A DNA stretch of 28,373 nucleotides from SURF-24 sp964537965. GTDB lineage: Bacteria > Bacteroidota > Ignavibacteria > Ignavibacteriales > SURF-24. The notes beneath the pieces were generated by a model. The model saw only the letters and a list, made by a program, of their open reading frames with translations, was not told where the DNA came from and did not search any database. Shown in pieces: positions 8,204 through 16,488 of the stretch (within the stretch, counting starts at the first letter, position 1; each line of letters starts with the position of its first letter). Position numbers and translations under genes: made by a program. The stretch lies in the NCBI GenBank assembly GCA_964537965.1, contig CAZIDB010000034.1:1-28373 (forward strand), given 5' to 3'.

Positions 8204-10249
8204 ATGGGAGAAATAGGAATTCCGAAAGCAGGCGGTTTATCCTTATCAGTCAGGCCTATGGGGGAAATTTTATTTGTATTGATTACATCACTGCTTACTA
8301 TTATCCTCTCCTCAAAAATAAACGCCCAGGAAAAAGATACACTTAAAGTAGAGGACATGCTTAAAATGTCAATTTCTGATCTTATGAATATTGAAGTAGT
8401 CAGTGCTTCAAAAGTTCATCAGCAGATTAAAGATGTTTCAGCCACAGTCTATGTTATTACTTCAGATCAAATTAAAGAGCGCGGATATTTTACACTCGAA
8501 GAAGCGCTTTCTGACCTACCCGGTTTTCAGTTCAGGAATATCGTTGGGTTCAACAGTTATGTTTTTATGCGCGGGGCTCCAAGTCAAAACAATCTTATAC
8601 TTCTACTTATAGATGGAGTACAAATAAATGAACTGAACTCCGGCGGCTTTTACGGTGGCGGACAATTTAATCTATCTGATGTTGACAGGATCGAAATTGT
8701 ATATGGCCCGGCCTCCGCACTTTACGGTACTAATGCTATGTCAGGAATAATTAACATAATCACAAAAGAAGATGATACAAATTCAGGTCATATTAGTTTG
8801 CTCGGCGGTAATTTTAATACTGCTATGATAGATTTTAACGTTAATAATTATAAAAATGAAAATGGTTTCAGCTATTCATTTTCCGGTATGCACAAGACCA
8901 CTGAAAAGGCTGACCTGCGAGGCGCCAAAGGTGATAACAACTGGACTGAGGATATGGAAAACTTTGAGAGCGACTTATCTTTTTCGGGTAAATTAAGATA
9001 TAAAGATTTTAAAGCAGGATTTGTATTTCAGGAAAAGAGAACTTCAAACACCACATATTATAAATCAATAGGCGAGAAATATCTCGATAGAAATTCTCTT
9101 TGGGATATTTCTTTTCTTAATGGCTTCCTAAAATATACAAATGATAAAAGTGATGACTGGATATTCAGTTCTATGTTGTATTACAGGAATGCTACGGTTA
9201 AACCAAGCACAATTGATGACATCGTAAAAGCAACAGACACATCTTTGGGTTATCAGGTTGGTTATTATCGCCCGAACCAATTGTTTGGATTTGAGAATCA
9301 ATTAAACTTTAACCCGGTTGATGAGCTGATGATTATCGGTGGATTAATTGCAGAGGTTGAACAGTTATCCGAAGGTTTTTCAATTACAAAAAGCAACTCG
9401 CAGAATTCTGCTCCTCCTAAACCGGCAAAACCGAATCAACTTACTAATAAACTATTCAGCATTTATTTACAAGTACAATATTCTTTGATTGAACAGCTTT
9501 CTTTTGTTGGCGGATTGAGACAGGATTTTTCAAGTTATTATGATGAAGTTCTAACACCGCGTATTGGTTTTATCCTTAATAAAAATGACTTTAGCGCTAA
9601 ATTGCTTTATGAGGAAGCTTTCAGAGCGCCTAAACCATGGGATTATAATTACGGACTTGGAAACAGTAATTTAAATCCTGAGAAGATGCGTTCATTGGAA
9701 TTGGCTTTCACCTATCTTGCAACGGATAATTTATCAATCGGTTCTTCCTTTTATAAAAATCTGATAAAGGACAAACTAACTAAAGAAATTGTTGAAAGCG
9801 GAGACAGATGGATTAACAAGGATGAATTGAATACGATTGGCTTTGAGTTATCCGGTAATTACATTTTTAAAAACTTTGCGCTTTATGCTAATTATACGTT
9901 TACAGATTCTTACGATAAAGACGAATTAAATATCAGAGAAATTTCCAGGCATACAGGCAATGCCGGTATAACCTATTCATACAATTCCAATTTCAAAATC
10001 AATCTCAGAACCAACTATATCGGCAAAAGGAATAATCCAACAATCATAAAGACAACCGGTAACTACGTTATTGATGATGCATTATTGCTGCATGGTTGTA
10101 TCTCATATTTTGATTTTTACGGGTTTGATTTTCAACTAAAGATAAATAACATTCTCGACGAGGAATATTATCATCCGTCAAACAGGTTTGATGGCAGGTA
10201 CAGGCAGCCGCAAAGGACTTTTACATTCAAGGTTACTTATAACTTTTAG
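8204..10249 (+). CDS. TonB-dependent outer membrane receptor
   Basis: A 681-residue outer-membrane beta-barrel receptor with plug. After the signal peptide (hydrophobic core about 22-35, ending I-N-A-Q) comes the motif L-K-M-S-I-S-D-L-M-N-I-E-V-V-S-A-S-K, common in receptors encoded next to YfiR proteins. The plug (about 65-190) has V-I-T-S-D-Q-I, the L-P-G-F pattern, L-L-I-D-G-V and R-I-E-I-V-Y-G-P-A-S-A-L-Y-G. The barrel ends in a C-terminal phenylalanine, as required for assembly. The ATG at 8204 has a GAGGG ribosome site; a second ATG 18 codons later would give a cleaner signal peptide but a weaker site. The yfiR-like gene follows 23 bases on. The ligand is unknown; context suggests signalling instead of, or beside, uptake. 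Confidence 0.9.
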   Translation: MGEIGIPKAGGLSLSVRPMGEILFVLITSLLTIILSSKINAQEKDTLKVEDMLKMSISDLMNIEVVSASKVHQQIKDVSATVYVITSDQIKERGYFTLEEALSDLPGFQFRNIVGFNSYVFMRGAPSQNNLILLLIDGVQINELNSGGFYGGGQFNLSDVDRIEIVYGPASALYGTNAMSGIINIITKEDDTNSGHISLLGGNFNTAMIDFNVNNYKNENGFSYSFSGMHKTTEKADLRGAKGDNNWTEDMENFESDLSFSGKLRYKDFKAGFVFQEKRTSNTTYYKSIGEKYLDRNSLWDISFLNGFLKYTNDKSDDWIFSSMLYYRNATVKPSTIDDIVKATDTSLGYQVGYYRPNQLFGFENQLNFNPVDELMIIGGLIAEVEQLSEGFSITKSNSQNSAPPKPAKPNQLTNKLFSIYLQVQYSLIEQLSFVGGLRQDFSSYYDEVLTPRIGFILNKNDFSAKLLYEEAFRAPKPWDYNYGLGNSNLNPEKMRSLELAFTYLATDNLSIGSSFYKNLIKDKLTKEIVESGDRWINKDELNTIGFELSGNYIFKNFALYANYTFTDSYDKDELNIREISRHTGNAGITYSYNSNFKINLRTNYIGKRNNPTIIKTTGNYVIDDALLLHGCISYFDFYGFDFQLKINNILDEEYYHPSNRFDGRYRQPQRTFTFKVTYNF

Positions 10250-10272
10250 GCAAAGGATTTTAAAACATCAGA

Positions 10273-10827
10273 ATGAAAAAAGGTCATTTAAATATTATTA
10301 GGTTGATGCTGCTAACAATAGTTTTGTTTGCTGTTCACTCAATTACTTTTTCACAATCAAGAGAAAATTTATTAAAAGCGGCCTACATTGAAAAGTTCTC
10401 ACAATTTGTAGAATGGCCGGCTACAACCGGCATTGATGATCCTTCCTCTCCTTTTACAATTGCAGTGCTTGGTAAAAATGAATACGAAAATGCGCTCGAA
10501 AAAATCTTTAGCAAGGTCAGAATTAAAAATAAAAATGTACACATCAAATACATTTCATCGACAAGCGAAATTGAAAATGCACTGATACTGATAGTTTCAA
10601 GATCAGAAAGAAACAGGATAGATGAAATATCAAAATACACCACCGGCAAACCGGTTCTTACAATTGGCGATACTAAAGGTTATGCCGGTAAAGGAATTAT
10701 GATAAATCTGTTTGTTGATAAGAACTATCTTCGCTACGAAATTAATAAAGCGTCTGTAAATAAATCCGGACTGAAAATAAGCAGTCTATTATTAACTTCC
10801 GCAAAAATAATTGACTCAGATGAATAA
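10273..10827 (+). CDS. YfiR-family (DUF4154) periplasmic protein
   Basis: A 184-residue exported protein with a signal peptide (hydrophobic core about 10-26, cleavage near F-S-Q). The mature part opens with L-K-A-A-Y-I-E-K-F-S-Q-F-V-E-W-P, the hallmark of the DUF4154/YfiR family, and has the V-L-G-x-N core and closing S-S-L-L-L-T-S-A-K-I-I. In Pseudomonas, YfiR binds and represses the periplasmic domain of the cyclase YfiN. Here the next gene, overlapping by 8 bases, is a kinase with a YfiN-like periplasmic domain, so it probably controls that kinase. There is no cysteine anywhere, so the disulfides described for Pseudomonas YfiR are absent. Confidence 0.88.
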   Translation: MKKGHLNIIRLMLLTIVLFAVHSITFSQSRENLLKAAYIEKFSQFVEWPATTGIDDPSSPFTIAVLGKNEYENALEKIFSKVRIKNKNVHIKYISSTSEIENALILIVSRSERNRIDEISKYTTGKPVLTIGDTKGYAGKGIMINLFVDKNYLRYEINKASVNKSGLKISSLLLTSAKIIDSDE

Positions 10828-13804
10828 ATTTAAACTGATAGAAAATCTTTCAATCAGAAACAAAATAATTGTAATAGTCTTATTTGTTTCATTTGTTGTA
10901 ATATTAACAGGGTTAGCATTTTTTGCCAAATGGGATTACGACAGGTTCAAAACAGAGATTAAACAAAATTTAATTCTTGATGCCAAGTTAATCGGAGATT
11001 ATTGCATAGTTCCCCTCACATTTAATGATAATCAACAGGCTATCCAGACTTTAGCCCGTTTAAAATACATTGAAACTATTGAAGAAGGATTTCTCTTTAA
11101 TGAAAGCGGAATTTTGTTTGCACGGTACCCGGACTCCAAAACGATTAATAGTTTTAAAGATACTTTGCAAAGTCCTACCGCACTATTTATAGATGATCAT
11201 TTTTATATAAAGGAACCGATTCGTTTCCAGGGTAAAGTTTTAGGTCATATTCTTATTAAAGCAAATTCAGATACGCTTTATGAAAAGATGCAAAAGATTG
11301 TCTGGACGATGGGAATCATTATTCTTGTATTGTTAGTACTTTCCTACCTGCTCGCTCTAAGCATTCAAAAAGTTATTGCAGAACCGATAATTTCACTTAA
11401 AAAACATTTTAAGAAAATTGCTTCCACGCAGGATTATTCTTCAAGGGTTAACAGGAAATATAATGATGAGACCGGTGATTTGTACGACGGTTTTAATGAA
11501 CTACTAAACACAATAGAAAAGCAAAATGTTGAGTTAAGGGAAAGTGAAGCTCATTACAGGTTTTTATTTGAACAGAATCCTGTACAAATGCTTATCTATG
11601 AATTAGGCAGTTTGAATTTATTGGCTGTGAACGATGCATTTGTGGATCATTATGGGTATGATAAGAGTGAAATAAGCCGGATGCGACTTCAGGATTTGTA
11701 TCCCGAAGCAGAAAAAGAATCTATTACCGAATTAACAAAAAAAATTATCGGACGCGCTTACGCTGGAGAATGGCATCATATTAAAAAGGATGGAACAATA
11801 ATAACCATCGAAGTTTTTTCACACGGTATACAGTATGAAGGACGAACCGCCCGCATTGCAGTTCTGTACGACATTACAGAGAGAAAAAAAGCAGAAGAAT
11901 TAACAAAAGAAAGTATGTTGAAATTCAGGACGTTGTTTGCAACCAATCCCGAAGCAATATTTATCACCGATTCCGAAACCCTGAAAATTTATGACTGCAA
12001 TGAAGCCGCATGTATAATGAACGGGTATACTTACAAGGAATTGGTGGGACAAAGCATTAATATTTTACATACTGAAGAGATTACGAAAATAGTTGAGAAG
12101 CCCGAAGGACGTCATCAGTTTGAAGAGTACTTGCAAACTAACAGGTCTGTAACAACGGAATCAGTTCACAAACGTAAAGACGGATCATACTTCTCTATTG
12201 AGACAACAATGTGCCTGCTTAAGCTTGGCAGTCGTACATATGTAATGGGAATTGACCGTGACATAACAGAACGTAAGCAGGCAGAAGCAGCATTAAAGCA
12301 AAGCGAATCCAAATACCGGTATATTGTTAATACTGCTAATGAAGGAATATGGACATTCGATAAAAATCTGGTTACAACTTTTGCCAACGCAAGGATGGCA
12401 GAAATACTTGGTTATGAAAATAATGAAGTACTTATCGGCAGGCAGTTAATAGATTTTATTTTTGAAGAAGATTTAACAGACCACTTTAACCAGATGGAAA
12501 AACGCCGTAAGGGAATACCTGATAATTTTGAGAGGCGCTTCCGTTGTAAAAACGGTCAGGCAGTATGGACTTTAGTATCGGGCACAGCCATATTTGATGA
12601 GAATAATAATTTCAACGGCACACTTGGGTTGGTAACGGATATAACTGAACGGAAAAAATCCGAAGAAGCTTTAAGAAAAAGCGAGCAACGTTACAAACTG
12701 CTTCTTGAATCGATAACTGATTATACTTATTCAGTTCATATTAAAAATGAAAAACCTGTAAGTACTGTACATAGCTACGGATGTACAAAAGTAACCGGCT
12801 ACACTCCTGAAGAATATTTATCAATCCCAAAACTCTGGCTTAACATGGTTCATCCTGATGATAAAGAACTTGTTGAACATTACGCAGATCCTTTATGTCA
12901 GGGAATAGAAATTCCTCCGCTTGAACACCGGGTAATACATAAAAACGGTTCTATAATCTGGGTAAGAAACACTTACGTATTAAAACATGATGAGTTCGGT
13001 AAGGTTATTGGATACGACGGACTTATAAGTGATATTACTGAAAGAAAGATTGTTGAAATTGAGATTCAAAAATTAAACGCTGAACTTGAACAGCGCGTTA
13101 ACCAGCGTACTGTCCAGTTGGAAACAGCAAATAAAGAACTTGAGGCATTTTCATATTCCGTATCTCACGATTTGCGTGCACCACTAAGACATGCAAGCGG
13201 TTATGTTGATTTACTAATTAAACGATGCAGCAATGAACTATCGGAAAAAGGGTTGCATTACCTTAATTCCGTATCGGATTCTGTTCACCAGATGGGAATG
13301 CTTATAGATGACTTACTTCAGTTTTCAAGAACAGGCAGAACCGAAATGCGCCAGAATCTTACTGATATGGATGAACTTGCCCATGAAATTGCGGACACAC
13401 TGAACAGGGATAATCCAAACAGAAATATCGATTGGATTGTTAATAAATTACCAGTTGTTTTCTGCGACAGGTCAATGTTGAAATTAGTCTGGATGAACCT
13501 GTTAAGCAATGCTGTTAAGTTTACAAGGACAAGAGAAAAAAGTAAAATTGAAATTGGTGTTAACGAAGATGAAAAGGAATTCGTATTTTACGTTAAAGAT
13601 AATGGAGTTGGCTTTGACATGCAGTATTCTCAAAAACTATTCGGCGTTTTCCAACGTCTGCATTCAATGGAAGAGTTTGAAGGAACAGGTATAGGGCTCG
13701 CGAATGTAAGACGAATTATTCTAAGACATGAGGGACGCACCTGGGCTGAGGCTGAATTAGATAAAGGTGCAACTTTCTATTTCACTTTATTAAAAAAAAT
13801 ATAA
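10820..13804 (+). CDS. Membrane sensor histidine kinase with YfiN-like (CHASE8) periplasmic domain, HAMP and four PAS
   Basis: A 994-residue kinase. Membrane segments at about 16-36 and 161-182 enclose a periplasmic domain of about 120 residues. That domain fits CHASE8 of YfiN/TpbB: W-D-Y-D-R-F after the first helix, then P-L-T-F-N-D-N-Q-Q-A-I-Q-T-L and G-I-L-F-A-R-Y-P. HAMP follows (about 183-238), then four PAS/PAC units (about 242-358, 365-485, 493-612, 621-745), each ending in D-I-T-E-R-K, a coiled coil, HisKA with S-H-D-L-R-A-P-L (phospho-acceptor His783) and HATPase with N-L-L-S-N-A-V-K, D-N-G-V-G-F and G-T-G-I-G-L. The HisKA is of the phytochrome type. I chose ATG 10820, which overlaps yfiR by 8 bases, over an upstream TTG. 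A response regulator follows 9 bases on. Confidence 0.9.
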   Translation: MNKFKLIENLSIRNKIIVIVLFVSFVVILTGLAFFAKWDYDRFKTEIKQNLILDAKLIGDYCIVPLTFNDNQQAIQTLARLKYIETIEEGFLFNESGILFARYPDSKTINSFKDTLQSPTALFIDDHFYIKEPIRFQGKVLGHILIKANSDTLYEKMQKIVWTMGIIILVLLVLSYLLALSIQKVIAEPIISLKKHFKKIASTQDYSSRVNRKYNDETGDLYDGFNELLNTIEKQNVELRESEAHYRFLFEQNPVQMLIYELGSLNLLAVNDAFVDHYGYDKSEISRMRLQDLYPEAEKESITELTKKIIGRAYAGEWHHIKKDGTIITIEVFSHGIQYEGRTARIAVLYDITERKKAEELTKESMLKFRTLFATNPEAIFITDSETLKIYDCNEAACIMNGYTYKELVGQSINILHTEEITKIVEKPEGRHQFEEYLQTNRSVTTESVHKRKDGSYFSIETTMCLLKLGSRTYVMGIDRDITERKQAEAALKQSESKYRYIVNTANEGIWTFDKNLVTTFANARMAEILGYENNEVLIGRQLIDFIFEEDLTDHFNQMEKRRKGIPDNFERRFRCKNGQAVWTLVSGTAIFDENNNFNGTLGLVTDITERKKSEEALRKSEQRYKLLLESITDYTYSVHIKNEKPVSTVHSYGCTKVTGYTPEEYLSIPKLWLNMVHPDDKELVEHYADPLCQGIEIPPLEHRVIHKNGSIIWVRNTYVLKHDEFGKVIGYDGLISDITERKIVEIEIQKLNAELEQRVNQRTVQLETANKELEAFSYSVSHDLRAPLRHASGYVDLLIKRCSNELSEKGLHYLNSVSDSVHQMGMLIDDLLQFSRTGRTEMRQNLTDMDELAHEIADTLNRDNPNRNIDWIVNKLPVVFCDRSMLKLVWMNLLSNAVKFTRTREKSKIEIGVNEDEKEFVFYVKDNGVGFDMQYSQKLFGVFQRLHSMEEFEGTGIGLANVRRIILRHEGRTWAEAELDKGATFYFTLLKKI

Positions 13805-13813
13805 GGAGTATTA

Positions 13814-14257
13814 ATGAGCGAATTAAAAACAATTCTTTTAGCGGAAGATAACCCGAAAGATGTTGAATTAACTCTTGAAGCTTTATCTGAATTTAACCTT
13901 GCAAACCGGGTAATTGCTGTAAAAGATGGCGTTGAAGTAATGGAATATTTGCAATATAAAGGAAAGTATCAGAACCGTGTTCAGGAAAATCCCGCTGTAA
14001 TTTTATTAGATATAAAAATGCCGCGTATGGATGGTATTGAAGTCCTGAATGCAATAAGGAGTGACCCTGCATTAAAGAGACTTCCCGTAGTTATGTTAAC
14101 TTCTTCAAAGGAAGAACCAGACCTTAAAAGATGTTATGAATTAGGAGCAAATGCATACGTGGTAAAACCGGTTGACTTTACGGACTTTATTGATGCTGTA
14201 AAACAGGTAGGCGTATTCTGGGCGGTTATTAATGAAATACCTCCTGAAAGCGTTTAA
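13814..14257 (+). CDS. Single-domain response regulator (Rcp1-like)
   Basis: A 147-residue stand-alone receiver with no output domain. The acidic pocket is L-L-A-E-D-N-P, the phospho-acceptor is Asp66 in L-L-D-I-K-M-P-R-M-D-G, followed by V-M-L-T-S-S and the conserved lysine in V-V-K-P-V-D-F. The insert between the strands (Y-K-G-K-Y) and the closing F-W are typical of Rcp1-type regulators, which partner phytochrome-like kinases. Its gene sits 9 bases behind such a kinase with an AAGGAG ribosome site, so it is the likely direct phospho-target. It may pass the phosphate or a docking signal to the hybrid kinases that follow; that is inference. Confidence 0.93.
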   Translation: MSELKTILLAEDNPKDVELTLEALSEFNLANRVIAVKDGVEVMEYLQYKGKYQNRVQENPAVILLDIKMPRMDGIEVLNAIRSDPALKRLPVVMLTSSKEEPDLKRCYELGANAYVVKPVDFTDFIDAVKQVGVFWAVINEIPPESV

Positions 14258-14275
14258 TCTAAAAAGGAAAAATTT

Positions 14276-16267
14276 ATGAGTAATAATTTTTTAACTATCC
14301 TGTGTCTTGAAGATGATGCCCGTGATGCTGAAATTATTAATGAGTTAATGATTGATGCCGGTTACAGTGTAAAGATTGACCATGTTTCAACTCAAAAAGA
14401 ATTTATAAAATCACTTAGCAACAATAAATACGATGCAATTCTCTCCGATTTTTCATTGCCCGGTTTTAATGCGTTCGGAGCTTTAAGATTAAGCAAAGAA
14501 ATCTCACCTGAAACTCCATTCATTTGTGTCTCCGGTTCAATTGGCGAAGAGACAGCCATTCAGCTTTTAAGAGAAGGTGCCGTAGATTATATACTGAAAG
14601 ACAGATTGGTAAGGCTACCCTTTGCAATTAAACGGGCGTTTGAAGAAATAAAAGAAAAAGAAATAAGAAGAAAAGCTGAAGCTGAATTACATGTAAGCGA
14701 AAGAAGATTTCAGACACTTGCAGAAATATCACCTGTAGGTATTTTCCAGACGGATGCTAAAGGTTTAACTACTTATGTTAATCCAAGATGGTGTCAGATA
14801 GCAGGACTAACTTTTGAACAGGCCTTGAATAACAACTGGATAAATGCTGTTCATAAAGATGACCGCGAAAAACTTATGGATGGATGGATCAGTGCAACCG
14901 AATCGTCTCAGCCATCTTATGCTGAATACAGATTTGTTCTTAATGACGGTACAGTTGCATGGGTAATGGGACAGGCTATTCCGGAAAAAAATATGAACAA
15001 TGAAATTATAGGTTATGTTGGCACTATTACAGACATTACTGAACTGAAGCGTACTGAAGAAGAATTGATTAGAGCAAGAGATAAGGCTGAAGAGATGAAT
15101 AAGTTAAAATCTAATTTTCTTGCTAATATGAGTCATGAATTGCGAACACCTTTGGTTGGAATAATCGGTCTTTCCCAGGTACTTAATGAAGAATTAAAAG
15201 ACGGAGATTGCAAAAGGTATTCAAAATTAATTCTTGAAAGCGGAATCAGGCTAAGGGATACTCTGAATCTTATACTTGACCTTTCCAAAATAGAATCAGA
15301 AACACTGCAACTATATCCTGAAGAAATTGAAATGACAGAATATGTTTCCTCGCTTGCAAGAGTGTTCGAGAAAACTGCAGAAGCAAAGAAAATCAAACTA
15401 ACAATCAAATCGGAAGATGAATTACTATTCGCTAATCTTGATAAGATTCTTTTAAACTCGGTTATAAACAACCTTATGAACAATGCAATCAAATATACAT
15501 TTGAAGGTTTTGTAAATGTTGATATCAAAAAGATAATTGAAGACGGGCAATATATTGAAGTTTCAATTCGAGATAGCGGCATTGGTATTGAAGGAAAGAA
15601 TTTGGCGGTAATATTTGAACCGTTCAGGCAGATTAGTGAAGGATGGAACAGAAATTTTGAAGGCACCGGTCTTGGTCTTACAATCGTTAAGGAATATTTA
15701 AATAAAATGAGCGGAAGTATAATTGTTGAGAGTCAGATTGGTGTAGGCTCAACTTTCAAAGTGCGCTTCCCTTTGGTAAAGACAAAAATTTCTGATAAAT
15801 CAAGGATTGAACTTGTTAATGAAACCGCAAGGAATGTAAACAAATCGGCAAAGAAGGTTCTGGAAAAATCCAAGACAAACAAACCATTGGTTTTATATGT
15901 TGAAGATGACAACATAAGCCAGAAAGTAATTGAAACTATTTTAGAAAAGAAATTTACAGTTGAATCCATAGACGATTGCGACCAGGTAATTGCGCTTGTA
16001 AAAAATAAACACTTTGATTTAATCCTGATGGATATTAATCTCAAGGGTAAATTAAACGGTCTTGATTTGGCGAAGGAGATAAAAAAATTAGATGAGTATG
16101 CAAATACACCAATAATAGCATTAACAGCCTATGCAATGGTTGGAGATAAAGAAAAAATGTTGGACGGTGGTTGCACCCATTATTTATCCAAACCATTTTC
16201 AAGAAATGACCTTATTGAATTATTGGACGAAATCATTATTAATCACTTGGAAAAGAAAGAATTATAA
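14276..16267 (+). CDS. Soluble hybrid kinase 1: REC-PAS-HisKA-HATPase-REC
   Basis: A 663-residue protein without membrane segments. The N-terminal receiver has L-C-L-E-D-D, acceptor Asp58 in I-L-S-D-F-S-L-P-G-F, S-G-S-I-G-E-E-T and I-L-K-D-R-L. One PAS/PAC unit follows (about 140-262), then a coiled linker A-E-E-M-N-K-L-K-S-N-F-L-A-N-M, HisKA with S-H-E-L-R-T-P-L (His287), HATPase with N-N-L-M-N-N-A-I-K, D-S-G-I-G-I, E-P-F-R-Q and G-T-G-L-G-L, and a C-terminal receiver with acceptor Asp586 in L-M-D-I-N-L. The start lies 18 bases after the response regulator. It is the shortest of three tandem paralogues and the only one with a single PAS and no GAF. Confidence 0.93.
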   Translation: MSNNFLTILCLEDDARDAEIINELMIDAGYSVKIDHVSTQKEFIKSLSNNKYDAILSDFSLPGFNAFGALRLSKEISPETPFICVSGSIGEETAIQLLREGAVDYILKDRLVRLPFAIKRAFEEIKEKEIRRKAEAELHVSERRFQTLAEISPVGIFQTDAKGLTTYVNPRWCQIAGLTFEQALNNNWINAVHKDDREKLMDGWISATESSQPSYAEYRFVLNDGTVAWVMGQAIPEKNMNNEIIGYVGTITDITELKRTEEELIRARDKAEEMNKLKSNFLANMSHELRTPLVGIIGLSQVLNEELKDGDCKRYSKLILESGIRLRDTLNLILDLSKIESETLQLYPEEIEMTEYVSSLARVFEKTAEAKKIKLTIKSEDELLFANLDKILLNSVINNLMNNAIKYTFEGFVNVDIKKIIEDGQYIEVSIRDSGIGIEGKNLAVIFEPFRQISEGWNRNFEGTGLGLTIVKEYLNKMSGSIIVESQIGVGSTFKVRFPLVKTKISDKSRIELVNETARNVNKSAKKVLEKSKTNKPLVLYVEDDNISQKVIETILEKKFTVESIDDCDQVIALVKNKHFDLILMDINLKGKLNGLDLAKEIKKLDEYANTPIIALTAYAMVGDKEKMLDGGCTHYLSKPFSRNDLIELLDEIIINHLEKKEL

Positions 16268-16316
16268 TGTGAAAAAGACTTTTGAAATATTTCAGATGTA
16301 ATTCCCCTGCAAACTT

Positions 16317-16340
16317 GCCTTGCAAAGCAGGCCGGTTTTT
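16317..16340 (+). terminator. Weak candidate terminator between hybrid kinases 1 and 2
   Basis: GCCTTGC (16317-16323) and GCAGGC (16327-16332) pair around an AAA loop with one bulged T, followed by CCG-like bases and TTTTT at 16336-16340. The stem is short, so termination would be partial at best. It lies in the largest gap (221 bases) inside the signalling cluster. Confidence 0.35.
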
Positions 16341-16488
16341 GTGGAAATGACAAATGATTTACAAATAATTTTTCAGAGGTCTCTTAAAATACTTTTTATT
16401 TTGGGATTAAATTTATTTTGAGTTTTGGTTAAGTAGCTTAACGGTTTAGTATGGAACAGGAGTAAAATATTGAGAGGAATGAAGACCT

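Noticed and set aside
15133..15666. Minus-strand 177-codon frame
   Set aside because: It lies antisense to the HisKA-HATPase region of kinase 1; equivalent frames recur antisense to the same domains of kinases 2 and 3 (20199-20564, 24020-24370), as expected from the paralogy, not from a gene.
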